A stretch of 64,000 bases of DNA from Pseudomonas sp. LB-090624 (GCF_003205205.1 NZ_QJRL01000002.1:124001-188000), one strand, 5' to 3'; shown: positions 8,489-17,199, counted from the first letter of the stretch. Numbers and translations are program-made. The notes: generated by a model from the sequence alone, not told the origin.

Positions 8489-9635
8489 AGACCACCTCGA
8501 CATCCCGCTGGCTGGACGCGCGGGGGTTGGTGAGGATGCACGGGTCATCCATCGCATGTTGCGACAAGAACGGAATATCGGACGTGCGCACCCCGTGCAG
8601 GCCCAAGGTTTCATGGAAGCCGATGGCATGTTTCAGGGCAATCAGGTGCTCCACCAGGCGCCCGCAGATCTGCCGGTGATTGAGACCACGGCAGTCAATG
8701 CCGAACACTTCGGCAATTACCTTGAAACGCTCCGGCGCCGAGCTGTAGTTGAACGCCACCACATGCTCCACCAGCACCGCGTTGCACAAGCCATGCGGCA
8801 GGTCGAGGAAGCCGCCCAGGCTGTGCGACATGGCGTGCACCGCGCCGAGAATCGCGTTGGAAAACGCCAGCCCCGCCTGCATGCTGCCGAGCATGATCTT
8901 CTCGCGCAGGGCGATATCGTGGGGGTTGGCGATCATCTCCACCAGATTGCCGTTGATCAGGCGCATGGCTTCCAGCGCATGGGGGTCGGTCAGCGGGCCG
9001 TGGCCAGTGGACACAAAGGCCTCGATGGCGTGCACCAGCGCATCGATGCCGGTACACGCCGACAGGAACGGGTCCATGCTCAGGGTGGTTTGCGGGTCGA
9101 TCAGCGACACGTCCGGCACCACCGCCTTGCTGACGATGGAGAACTTCATGCGTTCCTGCTGGTTGGAAATGATCACGAATTGCGACACGTCGGCCGAGGT
9201 GCCGGCGGTGGTCGGGATCAGGATCAGCGGCGGGCTCGGCACGCGGATCATGTCCACGCCTTCGAACTCGAGGATGCTGCGCCCGTGGGCGACCACGATG
9301 CCGATGGCCTTGCCGCAATCCATCGGGCTGCCGCCGCCCACAGCGACGATCACATCGCAGTGGTTCTGCCGATAGATCTCGGCGCCGAGCATCACCTCCT
9401 CGACCCGCGGGTTGGGTGATACGGCAGTGTAAAGGCAATAGTCGATACCCTGCCCCTGCAGGCTGGCCTCGACGTCGGCCACCCAGCCAGCGGCGATCAC
9501 GCCGGGGTCGCTGACTACCAGGACCTTGCGCGCACCAAAGGTCTTGGCGTAGTTGGCAACATTGTGTCGGCAGCCGGCACCAAAGATGATTTCAGGCGAA
9601 ACGAACTTGCGAAGCGGGCTGAAAATCTGGCTCAT
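8472..9635 (-). CDS. ercA: Iron-containing alcohol dehydrogenase, ErcA-like
   Basis: The protein has 387 residues from the ATG at 9635 (MSQIFSPLRKFVSPEIIFG). This is a group III Fe-ADH: GARKVLVVSDPG and VGGGSPMDCGKAIG form the nucleotide-binding half, with the GGGS motif. Metal ligands lie in GAVHAMSHSLGG and LPHGLCNAVLVEHV (His residues) with the upstream Asp in GIDALVHAIE. Close homologues (PA1991 ErcA, KT2440 YiaY-like) act in regulation of ethanol oxidation rather than in bulk catabolism. It sits between pqqD and the ErcS-like kinase, all on one strand. I reject the upstream Met at 9737 because those codons match nothing. Confidence 0.87.
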   Translation of the reverse strand: MSQIFSPLRKFVSPEIIFGAGCRHNVANYAKTFGARKVLVVSDPGVIAAGWVADVEASLQGQGIDYCLYTAVSPNPRVEEVMLGAEIYRQNHCDVIVAVGGGSPMDCGKAIGIVVAHGRSILEFEGVDMIRVPSPPLILIPTTAGTSADVSQFVIISNQQERMKFSIVSKAVVPDVSLIDPQTTLSMDPFLSACTGIDALVHAIEAFVSTGHGPLTDPHALEAMRLINGNLVEMIANPHDIALREKIMLGSMQAGLAFSNAILGAVHAMSHSLGGFLDLPHGLCNAVLVEHVVAFNYSSAPERFKVIAEVFGIDCRGLNHRQICGRLVEHLIALKHAIGFHETLGLHGVRTSDIPFLSQHAMDDPCILTNPRASSQRDVEVVYGEAL

Positions 9636-9724
9636 CGTAAAGCCTGTTTTTATTGTTCTGGAAGGTAACCGCCAGCGTAAAGCATCCCGCAGCGAAAGCA
9701 ACCAGACCAAAGCGGGGCAAGCGC

Positions 9725-9997
9725 TCATTCGATCCACGCCTTGGCGCGGGCCACCTCCAGGAACGCCAGGACGTCCTCGTCAAGGCCGGGTACGCCCGGG
9801 AAACGCTGCGCCAGGCGGTCGATGATCATTGCCACGCTACGCTGGCCATCCAGCAGCTCCAGTACCCAGCCGGCACTGGGGTTGAGCTCGATGATGCCCC
9901 CGGGGCACAGCAGTACATGGCGCGCCTGCAAAGGCTCCCAGTGCAGACGCAGGCCTTTGCCCAGGGCCAGGGCCTGCTGGCGATCGATCAAGTTCAC
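9725..9997 (-). CDS. pqqD: PqqD, PQQ peptide chaperone (extra copy)
   Basis: The protein has 90 residues: MNLIDRQQALALGKGLRLHW, then HVLLCPGGIIELNPSAGWVLELLDG and the helical RFPGVPGLDEDVLAFLE. This is the PqqD winged-helix fold, which presents the PqqA peptide to the radical-SAM enzyme PqqE. The usual pqqBCE genes are not beside it, so this is a detached copy placed directly downstream of a pqqA gene and upstream of the ercA-like gene. The order pqqA-pqqD-ercA-ercS on one strand suggests co-expression with alcohol dehydrogenases that need PQQ. Confidence 0.88.
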   Translation of the reverse strand: MNLIDRQQALALGKGLRLHWEPLQARHVLLCPGGIIELNPSAGWVLELLDGQRSVAMIIDRLAQRFPGVPGLDEDVLAFLEVARAKAWIE

Positions 9998-10048
9998 AGG
10001 GGCATCCGGTTTGAAGATCCGGCCATCGCAAGGATGGCCGGAGGGGCA

Positions 10049-10120
10049 TCAGCGATTGGCGAAGTACATCGTCACTTCGAAGCCAATGCGCAGGTCGGTG
10101 TAGGCGGGTTTGGTCCACAT
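10049..10120 (-). CDS. pqqA: PqqA, PQQ precursor peptide (23 residues)
   Basis: A 23-codon gene begins at ATG 10120, behind AGAGGACTAG. The peptide starts [14 protein letters not shown] and continues EVTMYFANR. The Glu15-x-x-x-Tyr19 pair (E-V-T-M-Y) is the invariant pair that PqqE cross-links and from which PQQ is made. The length is exactly that of the family. Its stop lies 51 bases before the pqqD start. It is easily missed by gene callers because of its size. It probably represents a second pqqA besides one in a main pqq operon elsewhere. Confidence 0.9.
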
Positions 10121-10194
10121 AGGGGCTAGTCCTCTTCTTGTGCCGGAGAATTCCGGTAGAAGCATTAATGCACGGGGGGGAACTGGGGCGAATG

Positions 10195-10230
10195 CTACTT
10201 TGGAACGAGCTTGCGGGGTGCGATGGTACG
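10195..10230 (-). promoter_or_regulatory. Paired CTTTGG-type sites upstream of pqqA
   Basis: GCTACTTTGG (CTTTGG at 10198-10203) is preceded on the + strand by GAAT. A degenerate second site (CGATGGTACGAGTAGG, core 10221-10226) lies 23 bases away. Both lie 75-110 bases upstream of the pqqA start. The arrangement matches the site pairs found before aldB, pedF, the ABC operon, the FIST gene and the porin. A LuxR-type activator of the AgmR/PedR family is the likely ligand (inference). Confidence 0.45.
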
Positions 10231-10250
10231 AGTAGGCATTGGCGAGTGCC

Positions 10251-10341
10251 GGCCTCTTCGCGGATGAACCCGAGCCCACAGGTCCTGCGCCGGTTCTGGA
10301 ACCAACGGTGAACCTGTGGGAGCGGGCGAGCCGCGAAGGCC
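10251..10341. repeat. Inverted REP-like pair
   Basis: The left unit begins GGCCTCTTCGCGG and ends GCCCACAGGT. The right unit is its approximate reverse complement (ACCTGTGGGAGCGGGC to CCGCGAAGGCC). This is the common P. putida REP form in a head-to-head pair. It sits between the pqqA promoter and the 3' end of the aldehyde dehydrogenase gene, where it could end or protect that transcript. Confidence 0.6.
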
Positions 10342-10351
10342 CCGACCCGGC

Positions 10352-11872
10352 TTAGAAGAAGCCCAACGGGTTGATGTCGTAGCTCACCAGCAGGTTCTTG
10401 GTCTGCTGGTAATGGTCCAGCATCATCTTGTGCGTCTCACGCCCCACGCCCGACTTCTTGTAGCCCCCAAACGCGGCATGCGCCGGGTACAGGTGGTAGC
10501 AGTTGGTCCATATCCGCCCGGCCTTGATCCCACGGCCCATGCGGTAGGCGCGGTTGATGTCGCGGGTCCACAGGCCGGCACCAAGGCCGAATTCACTGTC
10601 GTTGGCGATTGCCAGGGCTTCAGCTTCGTCCTTGAAGGTGGTGACGCCCACCACTGGGCCGAAGATTTCTTCCTGGAACACGCGCATCCGGTTGTGGCCT
10701 TTCAGCAGGGTCGGCTGGATGTAGTAACCGGTGGACAGGTCGCCCTGCAGGCGCTCGGCAGCCCCGCCGGTCAGCAACTGTGCACCCTCCTCCCGGGCGA
10801 TCTGCAGGTACGAGAGGATCTTGTCGTACTGCTGCTCGGAAGCTTGCGCCCCCACCATGGTCTCGGTATCCAGCGGGTTGCCGCGGGTGATCCTGGCGAT
10901 CTTCTTCATCACCTCGGCCATGAACGGTTCGTAGATCGACTCCTGGATCAGCGCCCGCGACGGGCAGGTGCAGACCTCGCCCTGGTTGAAGAACGCCAGC
11001 ACCAGGCCTTCGGCCGCCTTCTCGATGAACGCAGGCTCGGCCTGCATGATATCTTCGAAGAAAATGTTGGGCGATTTGCCGCCCAGTTCGACGGTGGACG
11101 GGATGATGTTCTCGGCTGCGCACTTCATGATGTGCGAGCCCACCGGGGTGGACCCGGTGAAGGCGATCTTGGCAATCCGCTTGCTGGTAGCCAGGGCCTC
11201 GCCCGCTTCACGGCCAAAGCCCTGGACAATGTTCAACACGCCTGCCGGCAACAGGTCGGCAATCAGCTCGGCAAACACGGTGATCGACAGCGGCGTCTGT
11301 TCAGCCGGCTTGAGCACCACGCAGTTGCCGGCGGCCAGGGCCGGGGCAAGCTTCCAGGCCGCCATCAACAGCGGGAAGTTCCACGGGATGATCTGCCCGA
11401 CCACACCCAGCGGTTCATGGATGTGATAGGCCACAGTGCCTTCGTTGATCTCGGCAGCACCGCCTTCCTGCGCGCGAATGCAGCCAGCGAAATAACGAAA
11501 GTGATCCGCCGCCAGCGGCACGTCGGCGTTCAGGGTTTCGCGCACGGCCTTGCCGTTGTCCCAGGTTTCGGTAACCGCCAGCACTTCCAGGTTCTGCTCG
11601 ATGCGGTCGGCGATCTTCAGCAGTACCCGGGCACGGTCCTGCACCGAGGTCTTGCCCCAGGCGTCGGCCGCGGCATGTGCGGCATCCAGCGCACGTTCGA
11701 TATCCTGGGCGGTAGAACGGGGGAATTCGCCAATCGGCTGGCCATTGACCGGCGAGCTGTTGGTGAAGTACTGGCCAGCCAGCGGCGCCACGAACTCGCC
11801 ATTGATGAAGTTGCCGTAGCGGGGTTTGAAGGATACGACGGCACCTGGAGTTCCGGGTTGTGCGTAGATCAT
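10352..11872 (-). CDS. aldB: NAD-dependent (acet)aldehyde dehydrogenase, ExaC/AldB type
   Basis: The protein has 506 residues. The NAD-binding segment [10 protein letters not shown] is at 161-170, FTGSTPVG at 238-245, the general base is Glu262 in VELGGKSPN, and the nucleophile region [11 protein letters not shown] carries Cys301 and Cys303. The C-terminus YDINPLGFF is typical of the ExaC/AldB clade, which oxidises short aldehydes made by quinoprotein alcohol dehydrogenases. It lies downstream of pedH and upstream of pqqA on the same strand, and its own promoter region (11873-11998) carries the shared activator-site pair. It works in the cytoplasm after aldehyde uptake. Confidence 0.92.
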   Translation of the reverse strand: MIYAQPGTPGAVVSFKPRYGNFINGEFVAPLAGQYFTNSSPVNGQPIGEFPRSTAQDIERALDAAHAAADAWGKTSVQDRARVLLKIADRIEQNLEVLAVTETWDNGKAVRETLNADVPLAADHFRYFAGCIRAQEGGAAEINEGTVAYHIHEPLGVVGQIIPWNFPLLMAAWKLAPALAAGNCVVLKPAEQTPLSITVFAELIADLLPAGVLNIVQGFGREAGEALATSKRIAKIAFTGSTPVGSHIMKCAAENIIPSTVELGGKSPNIFFEDIMQAEPAFIEKAAEGLVLAFFNQGEVCTCPSRALIQESIYEPFMAEVMKKIARITRGNPLDTETMVGAQASEQQYDKILSYLQIAREEGAQLLTGGAAERLQGDLSTGYYIQPTLLKGHNRMRVFQEEIFGPVVGVTTFKDEAEALAIANDSEFGLGAGLWTRDINRAYRMGRGIKAGRIWTNCYHLYPAHAAFGGYKKSGVGRETHKMMLDHYQQTKNLLVSYDINPLGFF

Positions 11873-11946
11873 GCTGAGCCTCTGCGGGTCGATGCCTGTC
11901 CCACGACAGGCGATGCTTCAATGGTAGAAAGCCCCGCGTGCCGGGC

Positions 11947-11990
11947 GAATGCATCGTTGGCAGCGGGGCTCTCGTCATTTGGTAGTAGGG
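11947..11990 (-). promoter_or_regulatory. Paired activator-like sites upstream of aldB
   Basis: GAATGCATCGTTGG (core 11955-11960) and CATTTGGTAGTAGGG (core 11977-11982) have cores exactly 22 bases apart. The right-hand site shares GGTAGTAGGG with the site before pedF at 17139-17148. The pair lies 75-118 bases upstream of the aldB ATG, in the gap after pedH. Confidence 0.45.
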
Positions 11991-11998
11991 TCTGGGCC

Positions 11999-13786
11999 TC
12001 AGCGCTTGGCGCTTGCGGTGTGCTGCAACTGCTTGGGCAATTTGAAGGTCCAGAGCATGCCGCCCTGGTTGAAGTCCTTCACCCGCTTGGCCACTTCACC
12101 GCCCCACAGCGGCACCGCGCCGCCCCAGCCGGACACCACCGAAACATACTGCTCGCCGTCCATTTCCCAGGTTACCGGCGAGCCGAGCACGCCAGAGCCG
12201 GTCTGGAATTCCCAGACCTTGTCGCCGGTCTTGGCGTTGAACGCCTGCAAGAAGCCCTCCGGCGTCCCGGTGAACACCAGGTTGCCCTTGGTGGTCAGCA
12301 CACCGCCCCACAGCGGCGCGTAGTTCTTGTGCCGCCACACTTCCTTGCCGCTGACCGGGTCGATGGCACGCAGCACCCCGATGTAGTCCTCGTTCAGTGG
12401 CTTGATGGTGAAGCCGGCACCCAGGAACGCCGCGCCCTTTTTGTAGGCAATCCCTTCGTTCCAGATGTCCATGCCCCACTCGTTGGACGGCACGTAGAAC
12501 AGCCCGGTGTCTTTGTTGTAGGCCATCGGCATCCAGTTCTTGGCACCGAGGAAGGCCGGGGCGACGAATACCGAGCTGCCCTTGGCTTCACTCCCCGGCG
12601 CGCCCGGGCGGCTGGCTTCGTTGTAGATTGGCCGGCCATCCTTGTCCAGGCCGGTGGCCCAGGTGATCTTGTCGACGAAGGGGAAGCCGCGGATGAACTT
12701 GCCGTTGGTGCGGTCCAGCACGTAGAAGAAGCCGTTGCGGTCGGCGGTGGCGGCGGCCTTCACCTCCTTGCCGCCGTCCTTGTAGTTGAACGAGATCAGC
12801 TCATTAACGCCGTCGAAGTCCCAGCCGTCATGCGGCGTGCTCTGGAAGTGCCACTTGATGGTGCCGTCATCCGGGTTCAGCGCCAGACGCGACGAGGAAT
12901 ACAGGTTGTCACCCGGGCGCAGGTGCGAATTCCAGGGTGCCGGGTTGCCAGTGCCGAACAGGATCAGGTTGGTTTCCGGGTCGTAGTAGCCGCCCAGCCA
13001 AGGCGCGGCGCCGCCGGTCTTCCACAGGTCGCCAGGCCAGGTCTTGCCCGCCTCACCGCCGGAAATACCGTTCTCGATCGCCTTGCCGTCCTTGTACACA
13101 TAGCCCATGTGCCCTTCCACGGTCGGCCGCATCCACAACAGTTCACCGTTCTCCGGGTTGTAGGCCTGGATCTTGCCCACCACGCCGAACTCGCCGCCGG
13201 CCACGCCGGTAATCAGCTTGCCGTTGACGATCATCGGCGCGGCGCTGATCGAGTAGCCTTCCTTGTGGTCGGCCACCTTCTTGCTCCACACCACCTTGCC
13301 GGTGTCCTTGTTCAGTGCCACCAGCTTGGCGTCCAGGGTGCCGAAGAACACCAGGTCGCCGTACAGCGCCACGCCCCGGTTGATCACGTCACAGCACGGG
13401 CGGATGTCGTCCGGCAGGCGGGCATCGTACTGCCAGAGTTTCTTGCCGGTGCGGGCGTCCACGGCGAACACCCGCGAATAGGAGCCGGTCAGGTACATCA
13501 CGCCGTCCTTGACCAGCGGCTGGGCCTGCTGGCCGCGCTGCTTCTCACCACCGAAGGAGAATGCCCAGACCGGCCGCAGCTCCTTGACGTTGTTGCTGTT
13601 GAGCATGTCCAGCGGGCTGTAGCGCTGGCCCTGCACGCCCAGGCCATTGGTGACGATCTGCTGCGGGTTCTTCGGGTCCTGGAGGATTTCTTCATTGCTG
13701 ACGGCGGCGTGGGCCGCGCCGGCCAGCAGCATGGCGCTGAGCACCAGGCTCTGGGCGAACGCGGGACGACGTGCGGATCGGGTCAT
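11999..13786 (-). CDS. pedH: PedH, lanthanide-type PQQ alcohol dehydrogenase
   Basis: The protein has 595 residues with a signal peptide ending AGAAHA near residue 27. It is an eight-blade quinoprotein propeller with the vicinal disulfide Cys131-Cys132 (RPCCDV), metal ligands Glu199 (GGEFG) and Asn281, and catalytic Asp323 in GWDFDGVNE. Asp325, two residues after the catalytic base, is the extra acidic ligand that marks lanthanide-dependent enzymes; PedE has Ser at the matching place. It oxidises primary alcohols and aldehydes in the periplasm and passes electrons to a cytochrome c. The start at 13786 is fixed by the signal peptide. The 595-residue length equals that of P. putida PedH as I recall it. 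Confidence 0.95.
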   Translation of the reverse strand: MTRSARRPAFAQSLVLSAMLLAGAAHAAVSNEEILQDPKNPQQIVTNGLGVQGQRYSPLDMLNSNNVKELRPVWAFSFGGEKQRGQQAQPLVKDGVMYLTGSYSRVFAVDARTGKKLWQYDARLPDDIRPCCDVINRGVALYGDLVFFGTLDAKLVALNKDTGKVVWSKKVADHKEGYSISAAPMIVNGKLITGVAGGEFGVVGKIQAYNPENGELLWMRPTVEGHMGYVYKDGKAIENGISGGEAGKTWPGDLWKTGGAAPWLGGYYDPETNLILFGTGNPAPWNSHLRPGDNLYSSSRLALNPDDGTIKWHFQSTPHDGWDFDGVNELISFNYKDGGKEVKAAATADRNGFFYVLDRTNGKFIRGFPFVDKITWATGLDKDGRPIYNEASRPGAPGSEAKGSSVFVAPAFLGAKNWMPMAYNKDTGLFYVPSNEWGMDIWNEGIAYKKGAAFLGAGFTIKPLNEDYIGVLRAIDPVSGKEVWRHKNYAPLWGGVLTTKGNLVFTGTPEGFLQAFNAKTGDKVWEFQTGSGVLGSPVTWEMDGEQYVSVVSGWGGAVPLWGGEVAKRVKDFNQGGMLWTFKLPKQLQHTASAKR

Positions 13787-13815
13787 GTCGGCTACCTTTG
13801 GTTTTTTTGTTGTGT

Positions 13816-13832
13816 CCGGGAAAATTTCCCGG
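13816..13832. promoter_or_regulatory. 17-bp palindrome CCGGGAA-N3-TTCCCGG before pedH
   Basis: CCGGGAAAATTTCCCGG is a near-perfect palindrome 30 bases upstream of the pedH ATG. The same 7+3+7 design (CCGGGAACTCTTCCCGG) occurs at 17178-17194, 85 bases before pedE, and I did not see it elsewhere in the window. A site this close to the start codon suits a repressor, while the pedE position suits an activator. This fits PedR2, which represses pedH and activates pedE when lanthanides are absent. The link to PedR2 is inference. Confidence 0.55.
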
Positions 13833-13892
13833 TGTGCCGAGAATTCTTGGTCGCGGCCTGTTCGCCAACAATTGCCAGGAATGCGGAGTTTT

Positions 13893-13908
13893 CTAGTTCC
13901 TTGGTACA
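13893..13908 (-). promoter_or_regulatory. Single CCTTGGTAC activator-like site upstream of pedH
   Basis: CTAGTTCCTTGGTACAGG (core 13899-13904) resembles the TACTACCTTGGTAC dyads upstream of the ABC operon and pedF. It lies about 110 bases before the pedH start, in the 133-base gap following the metallohydrolase gene. I find no partner at 22 bases on either side. Confidence 0.35.
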
Positions 13909-13919
13909 GGGCAGGCGCG

Positions 13920-14852
13920 TCAGTGCCTGGCGTCAACGCGCCGGAATTGTTGGCGCTCGTAACGCGGATACAGATGGCTGACACTGCGAATCAGCTCATA
14001 CCGGGTCAGGCTGACCCCGGCAAACCGCTCGGGGATTGGGCTGCGGATCATCTCGGCCATGTCATCGCCACGCGCAGCGCCCTCACGCAGCAGGCTATCC
14101 AGCCAGCCCAGGTAATCGCGCATCTGCGTAAACGGCCGGGTGTCGCTGGCCACCGGGCCATGCCCGGGCACCAGCTGCTTCCAGGGCAGCGCCTGCAAGG
14201 TCTCGAGGTCCTTGAGCCAAACATCCAGCCCTGGGCTGTTGGGCGTCGTCAGGGCACGCTCGTAGAACACCAGGTCGCCAGCGAACAGCACCCCGGTCGA
14301 TTCATCGAGAATCGCCAGGTCAGCGCCGGTATGCCCACCCAGCCCCAGCAAACGCAGGCGGTGCCCACCGACTTCATGGATACCGGGCTCCACTACCCGG
14401 CTCGGCAACACCACCTCGGTGCCCCGCATCCAGTCACCGACCAGGCGGTACATGTTCTCGGCCATGGCATCCCCCTGCTGACGCAGCAGCTCAGAGGTAC
14501 CTGCCAAGGCGCCAATGGGCACATCGGCAAAGGCCTGGTTGCCCAGCGCGTGGTCTGGGTGATGATGGGTCAGCAGCACTTCGAGCACCGGCTTGTCGGT
14601 GACGGTGGCAATGGCTTGGCGCAACGCCTCGCCATAGCGCTTCGACGGCCCGCTGTCGATCACCACCACACCCGCGTCGGTAACGATGAACGCGGTGTTG
14701 ACCACATTGCCGCCATTGGCCTTGGCAAAATTGTCGGTACTGCCTTCCAGCAACCAGGTGCCCTCGGCAATCTGCCGGGGCACCAGCCCGTATTCCAGGT
14801 TTGCCTGGGCCGGCAGCCCCAGGCACAGCAGCAACAGCAGGATCCAGCGCAT
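13920..14852 (-). CDS. Quinoprotein relay system zinc metallohydrolase (MBL fold)
   Basis: The protein has 310 residues with signal peptide [17 protein letters not shown]. The metallo-beta-lactamase metal motif THHHPDH is at residues 95-101, with later ligands in [16 protein letters not shown] and LVPGHGPV. It belongs to the exported MBL proteins found only beside PQQ dehydrogenases and SoxYZ-like carriers ('quinoprotein relay system zinc metallohydrolase'). By analogy with SoxYZ chemistry it may hydrolyse a carrier-bound thioester or persulfide in the periplasm. The biochemical role is not established. It lies between the SoxYZ-like gene and pedH on the same strand. Confidence 0.85.
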   Translation of the reverse strand: MRWILLLLLCLGLPAQANLEYGLVPRQIAEGTWLLEGSTDNFAKANGGNVVNTAFIVTDAGVVVIDSGPSKRYGEALRQAIATVTDKPVLEVLLTHHHPDHALGNQAFADVPIGALAGTSELLRQQGDAMAENMYRLVGDWMRGTEVVLPSRVVEPGIHEVGGHRLRLLGLGGHTGADLAILDESTGVLFAGDLVFYERALTTPNSPGLDVWLKDLETLQALPWKQLVPGHGPVASDTRPFTQMRDYLGWLDSLLREGAARGDDMAEMIRSPIPERFAGVSLTRYELIRSVSHLYPRYERQQFRRVDARH

Positions 14853-14892
14853 GGCAGGTGCCTCGGGTCGGGTAAAGGGTCAGGCCTGGCGC

Positions 14893-15660
14893 TCAGGGCA
14901 GCGCCGCCTCGAACTGGTTGCCGCTGTTGTCCTGCAACAGCAGCCGGGTTGGCCCGGGGCCCAGGACATCGAAGCCCAAATTGGGGTTTTCGCTGACCGC
15001 CGGGTACAGTTCCAGGCTGGCCAGGGGCTGGCCATCGGCGCCTTGCAACTGCGCATGGTTGAGAAAGAATTCGGGAATACCACTGACCAGGCCGTTGTCC
15101 ATCGGGTGGCTCACCTGCAAGCGCAAGCGGCTGCTATCGCCGCGTCCGTAGCGCCCACCCAGCACCTCGCCGAGGTGTTCCTCCCAGCCGGGTTGGGTGC
15201 GTACCACGCTGGGCGCAGTACAGCCGCCGCCGGCAGCATCGATCAGGGTAGAGCCGACATGCCACAGGCCGTCGCGGGTGAGCACGGCCGCGCGCAGCGG
15301 CGTGGCCTGCTCGATACGGATACGGATCGACAACCAGGGCAGCACACGCTCGCCGGGCCGAAAGTCGACAATGCGCGGCAACGGGTTGAGCTCCGCCCAG
15401 GCGATGATACGCACCACCTCGCCGGTAAACGCCCGGGCATCGATCTCCAGCGGCACCTGGCGTGCGTCCTCGGCAAAGGGTGGGGCCAGCAGCTTGACCC
15501 GGTCATCGAACACGAACGGTGCCTGGCCGAGCAGTTGCTTATGGTAGAAGTCCCACATCACCGACGGTACCGGGTCCTTGCTGGCACTGGGCTCGCTGGC
15601 CAAGGCCTGGGGCGCCCAGGGCATCCAGCACACCAGCAGGACAGTTGCTCGCCAGTTCAT
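14893..15660 (-). CDS. Quinoprotein-associated SoxYZ-like carrier protein
   Basis: The protein has 255 residues with signal peptide ending PQALAS. The N-terminal half is SoxY-like and ends in DAAGGGCTAP, where Cys147 occupies the place of the SoxY swinging-arm Cys (GGCG motif), but in an internal position. The C-terminal half (VSHPMDNG through PNLGFDVLGPGP) is SoxZ-like. It is therefore a natural SoxY-SoxZ fusion. SoxYZ carries sulfur intermediates as Cys adducts; here no sox oxidation genes are nearby, and the partners are PQQ dehydrogenases. The carried group is unknown. It is in one operon with pedF, the solute-binding protein and the metallohydrolase. Confidence 0.85.
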   Translation of the reverse strand: MNWRATVLLVCWMPWAPQALASEPSASKDPVPSVMWDFYHKQLLGQAPFVFDDRVKLLAPPFAEDARQVPLEIDARAFTGEVVRIIAWAELNPLPRIVDFRPGERVLPWLSIRIRIEQATPLRAAVLTRDGLWHVGSTLIDAAGGGCTAPSVVRTQPGWEEHLGEVLGGRYGRGDSSRLRLQVSHPMDNGLVSGIPEFFLNHAQLQGADGQPLASLELYPAVSENPNLGFDVLGPGPTRLLLQDNSGNQFEAALP

Positions 15661-15681
15661 CCTCCACTCCTTCGATGAGCA

Positions 15682-16557
15682 CTACCGATACATTTCCGGC
15701 GTCTGATAGCGCAGGCCGTAATGGGCATAAATCGCCTGCATCCGCCCATCCCGGATCAACGCCTCTAGCGCCTCCTCTACCGCATAGGCCAGTTGCCGGT
15801 TGCTTTCGTGCACCGCCATGCCGATCTCCCAGGCTTGCTTGCCAAGGTTCGGGTAAGCGTTTTCCGCCAACGCCAGTTGCGGGTCAGCGGCCTGGTGCAG
15901 TTGCCAGTCAACTTCACCACGCATCGCCATCACCGCATCCACCTGGCCGGCGTGCATGGCCGCAAAGGCCTGCTGAACGCTGGGGTAATGATGGGTTTTG
16001 GCACTGAGCATGCCGTTGAAAACCGAGGTCAGGTAGAACGACGGCACACTGTCTACCTCGACGCCGATCGGGTGCTGCTGGAACACGGCGACACTGGCCA
16101 CCGAGGCCAACCGGCGGCGGTCGTAGGCCACTTGCCAGCGCTCTTCCTGATAAGGGCCGAACATCACCACCTGGCCGTTTTCCAGTTCACCCAGTTCGTT
16201 GCGCTTCTGCGTGTAGTCGTGGTCGTACGGCACCCGCATCATCAGGTCGGCCAACTGCTGGTGGCGCAGCGGGCTGCCGCGCCAAATGTAATCGCGCAGG
16301 TCGTCGTCGAGCTTTTCCCCAGGGGGCGCCCAGATCAATTGCAGGCGCACGCCCATGGCCTCGGCCAGCGCCTGGGCCAGCTCCACATCCACACCACGCG
16401 GCTGGCCGTGGTCCTGGAAGCTGTAGGGCGCAAAGTCCTTGTACACCGCCACCTTCAGCTCACCGGCAGCGATGATCGTGTCGTAGTTGCGCACCTGCGC
16501 CTGGGCCGCTGCACAGCACAGCAACAGGCCCGTGAACAGCACCGCCATCAGGCGCAT
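15682..16557 (-). CDS. Quinoprotein-associated periplasmic solute-binding protein
   Basis: The protein has 291 residues from ATG 16557, five bases after the pedF stop, with the pedF end GAGGAG acting as its ribosome-binding site. The signal peptide ends AAAQAQ. The fold is family 3 (amino-acid-type) solute-binding: ELKVAVYKDFAPYSF, GVDVELAQALAEAMGVRLQLIW and a late VEEALEALIRDGRMQAIYAHYGL. Such XoxJ/MxaJ-like proteins accompany PQQ methanol and ethanol dehydrogenases and are thought to help their maturation rather than transport. No cognate permease is adjacent. Confidence 0.85.
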   Translation of the reverse strand: MRLMAVLFTGLLLCCAAAQAQVRNYDTIIAAGELKVAVYKDFAPYSFQDHGQPRGVDVELAQALAEAMGVRLQLIWAPPGEKLDDDLRDYIWRGSPLRHQQLADLMMRVPYDHDYTQKRNELGELENGQVVMFGPYQEERWQVAYDRRRLASVASVAVFQQHPIGVEVDSVPSFYLTSVFNGMLSAKTHHYPSVQQAFAAMHAGQVDAVMAMRGEVDWQLHQAADPQLALAENAYPNLGKQAWEIGMAVHESNRQLAYAVEEALEALIRDGRMQAIYAHYGLRYQTPEMYR

Positions 16558-16562
16558 GGCCG

Positions 16563-17030
16563 TCACTCCTCGACGTGCACGCTGTCCAGGTAAGTGCGCA
16601 CCGCCCACAGGGCTTCCTGGCTCAGGTAATCGGCCATTTTCGGCATGTACACGCGGCCGTCGCGGACCGCGCCGTGGCGTACGCGCTCGACGAACCATTC
16701 ATCGCCGGCGTCGCCGGCATCGAGCAGGCGCAGGTCGGGGGCAATACCGCCAGATTTGGCTTCCAGGCCATGGCAGGCCGCGCAGTTCTGGTTGTAGGCC
16801 GAGGCGCCGATCTCCACCGCTTTGTCGTGCTCAGGCGAACTGCGGTAAGGGTTGACCGCTGCCCAGCCGTCACCGTCCAGGCTCACGCCAGCGTCCTTGA
16901 TCGGGGTCAGGCCCTGGGTCTCCACCGCCTGCGGGACCACATTGCCATGGGCCCAGGCCGTGCCGGTCAACACAGCCCCGGCCAACAGCCCTGCAGCAAG
17001 CAACACATTGCGTTTTATTGTCATTGTCAT
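16563..17030 (-). CDS. pedF: Cytochrome c-550 PedF, electron acceptor of PQQ dehydrogenases
   Basis: The protein has 155 residues with signal peptide ending GTAWAHG. One class I heme-binding site CAACH is at residues 83-87, and an axial Met lies in YMPKMADYL (Met129 or Met132). It receives electrons from PedE and PedH in the periplasm and passes them toward terminal oxidases. It is the first gene of a minus-strand operon (pedF, solute-binding protein, SoxYZ-like, metallohydrolase). It is divergent from pedE, so electron donor and acceptor share a 248-base promoter region. Confidence 0.93.
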   Translation of the reverse strand: MTMTIKRNVLLAAGLLAGAVLTGTAWAHGNVVPQAVETQGLTPIKDAGVSLDGDGWAAVNPYRSSPEHDKAVEIGASAYNQNCAACHGLEAKSGGIAPDLRLLDAGDAGDEWFVERVRHGAVRDGRVYMPKMADYLSQEALWAVRTYLDSVHVEE

Positions 17031-17103
17031 GCCCTCACCATTGCACGCAAAGCCTCAACCACAGAGGCCGTGCCGCCATCTTAAAAACACCTCGCAGGCG
17101 GCC

Positions 17104-17148
17104 GAATGCTGCTTTGGTGGCCGGGCCTTACTCCCTTGGTAGTAGGGC
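17104..17148. promoter_or_regulatory. Paired activator-like sites in the pedF-pedE divergent promoter
   Basis: GAATGCTGCTTTGG (core 17112-17117) and TACTCCCTTGGTAGTA (dyad, core 17134-17139) have cores exactly 22 bases apart, two helical turns. They lie 80-118 bases upstream of the pedF start and about 130-175 bases upstream of pedE. The dyad has arms TACT / AGTA. This is the clearest example of the site pair repeated across the region. Confidence 0.5.
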
Positions 17149-17177
17149 TTGTGGCGAACGGCCAAATGAGGTGCCGG

Positions 17178-17194
17178 CCGGGAACTCTTCCCGG
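17178..17194. promoter_or_regulatory. 17-bp palindrome CCGGGAA-N3-TTCCCGG before pedE
   Basis: CCGGGAACTCTTCCCGG has seven-base perfect arms and a three-base centre, extended by one G/C pair to 17177-17195. It lies 85 bases before the pedE ATG and about 148 bases before pedF. The same design and spacing stand before pedH at 13816-13832. This is a likely binding site for a regulator controlling both dehydrogenases, with PedR2 (20345-20983) as the prime candidate. Confidence 0.55.
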
Positions 17195-17199
17195 CAAGG

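Noticed and set aside
7607..8533. A 308-codon + strand frame opposite the sensor kinase
   Set aside because: The kinase has every catalytic box in the other strand, and the frame is a shadow.
10316..13981. A 1221-codon open frame on the + strand
   Set aside because: It runs antisense across the aldehyde dehydrogenase and pedH genes, both certain from motifs. Its composition (very rich in Val, Gln, His, Arg, Gly) is that of a GC-rich shadow frame.
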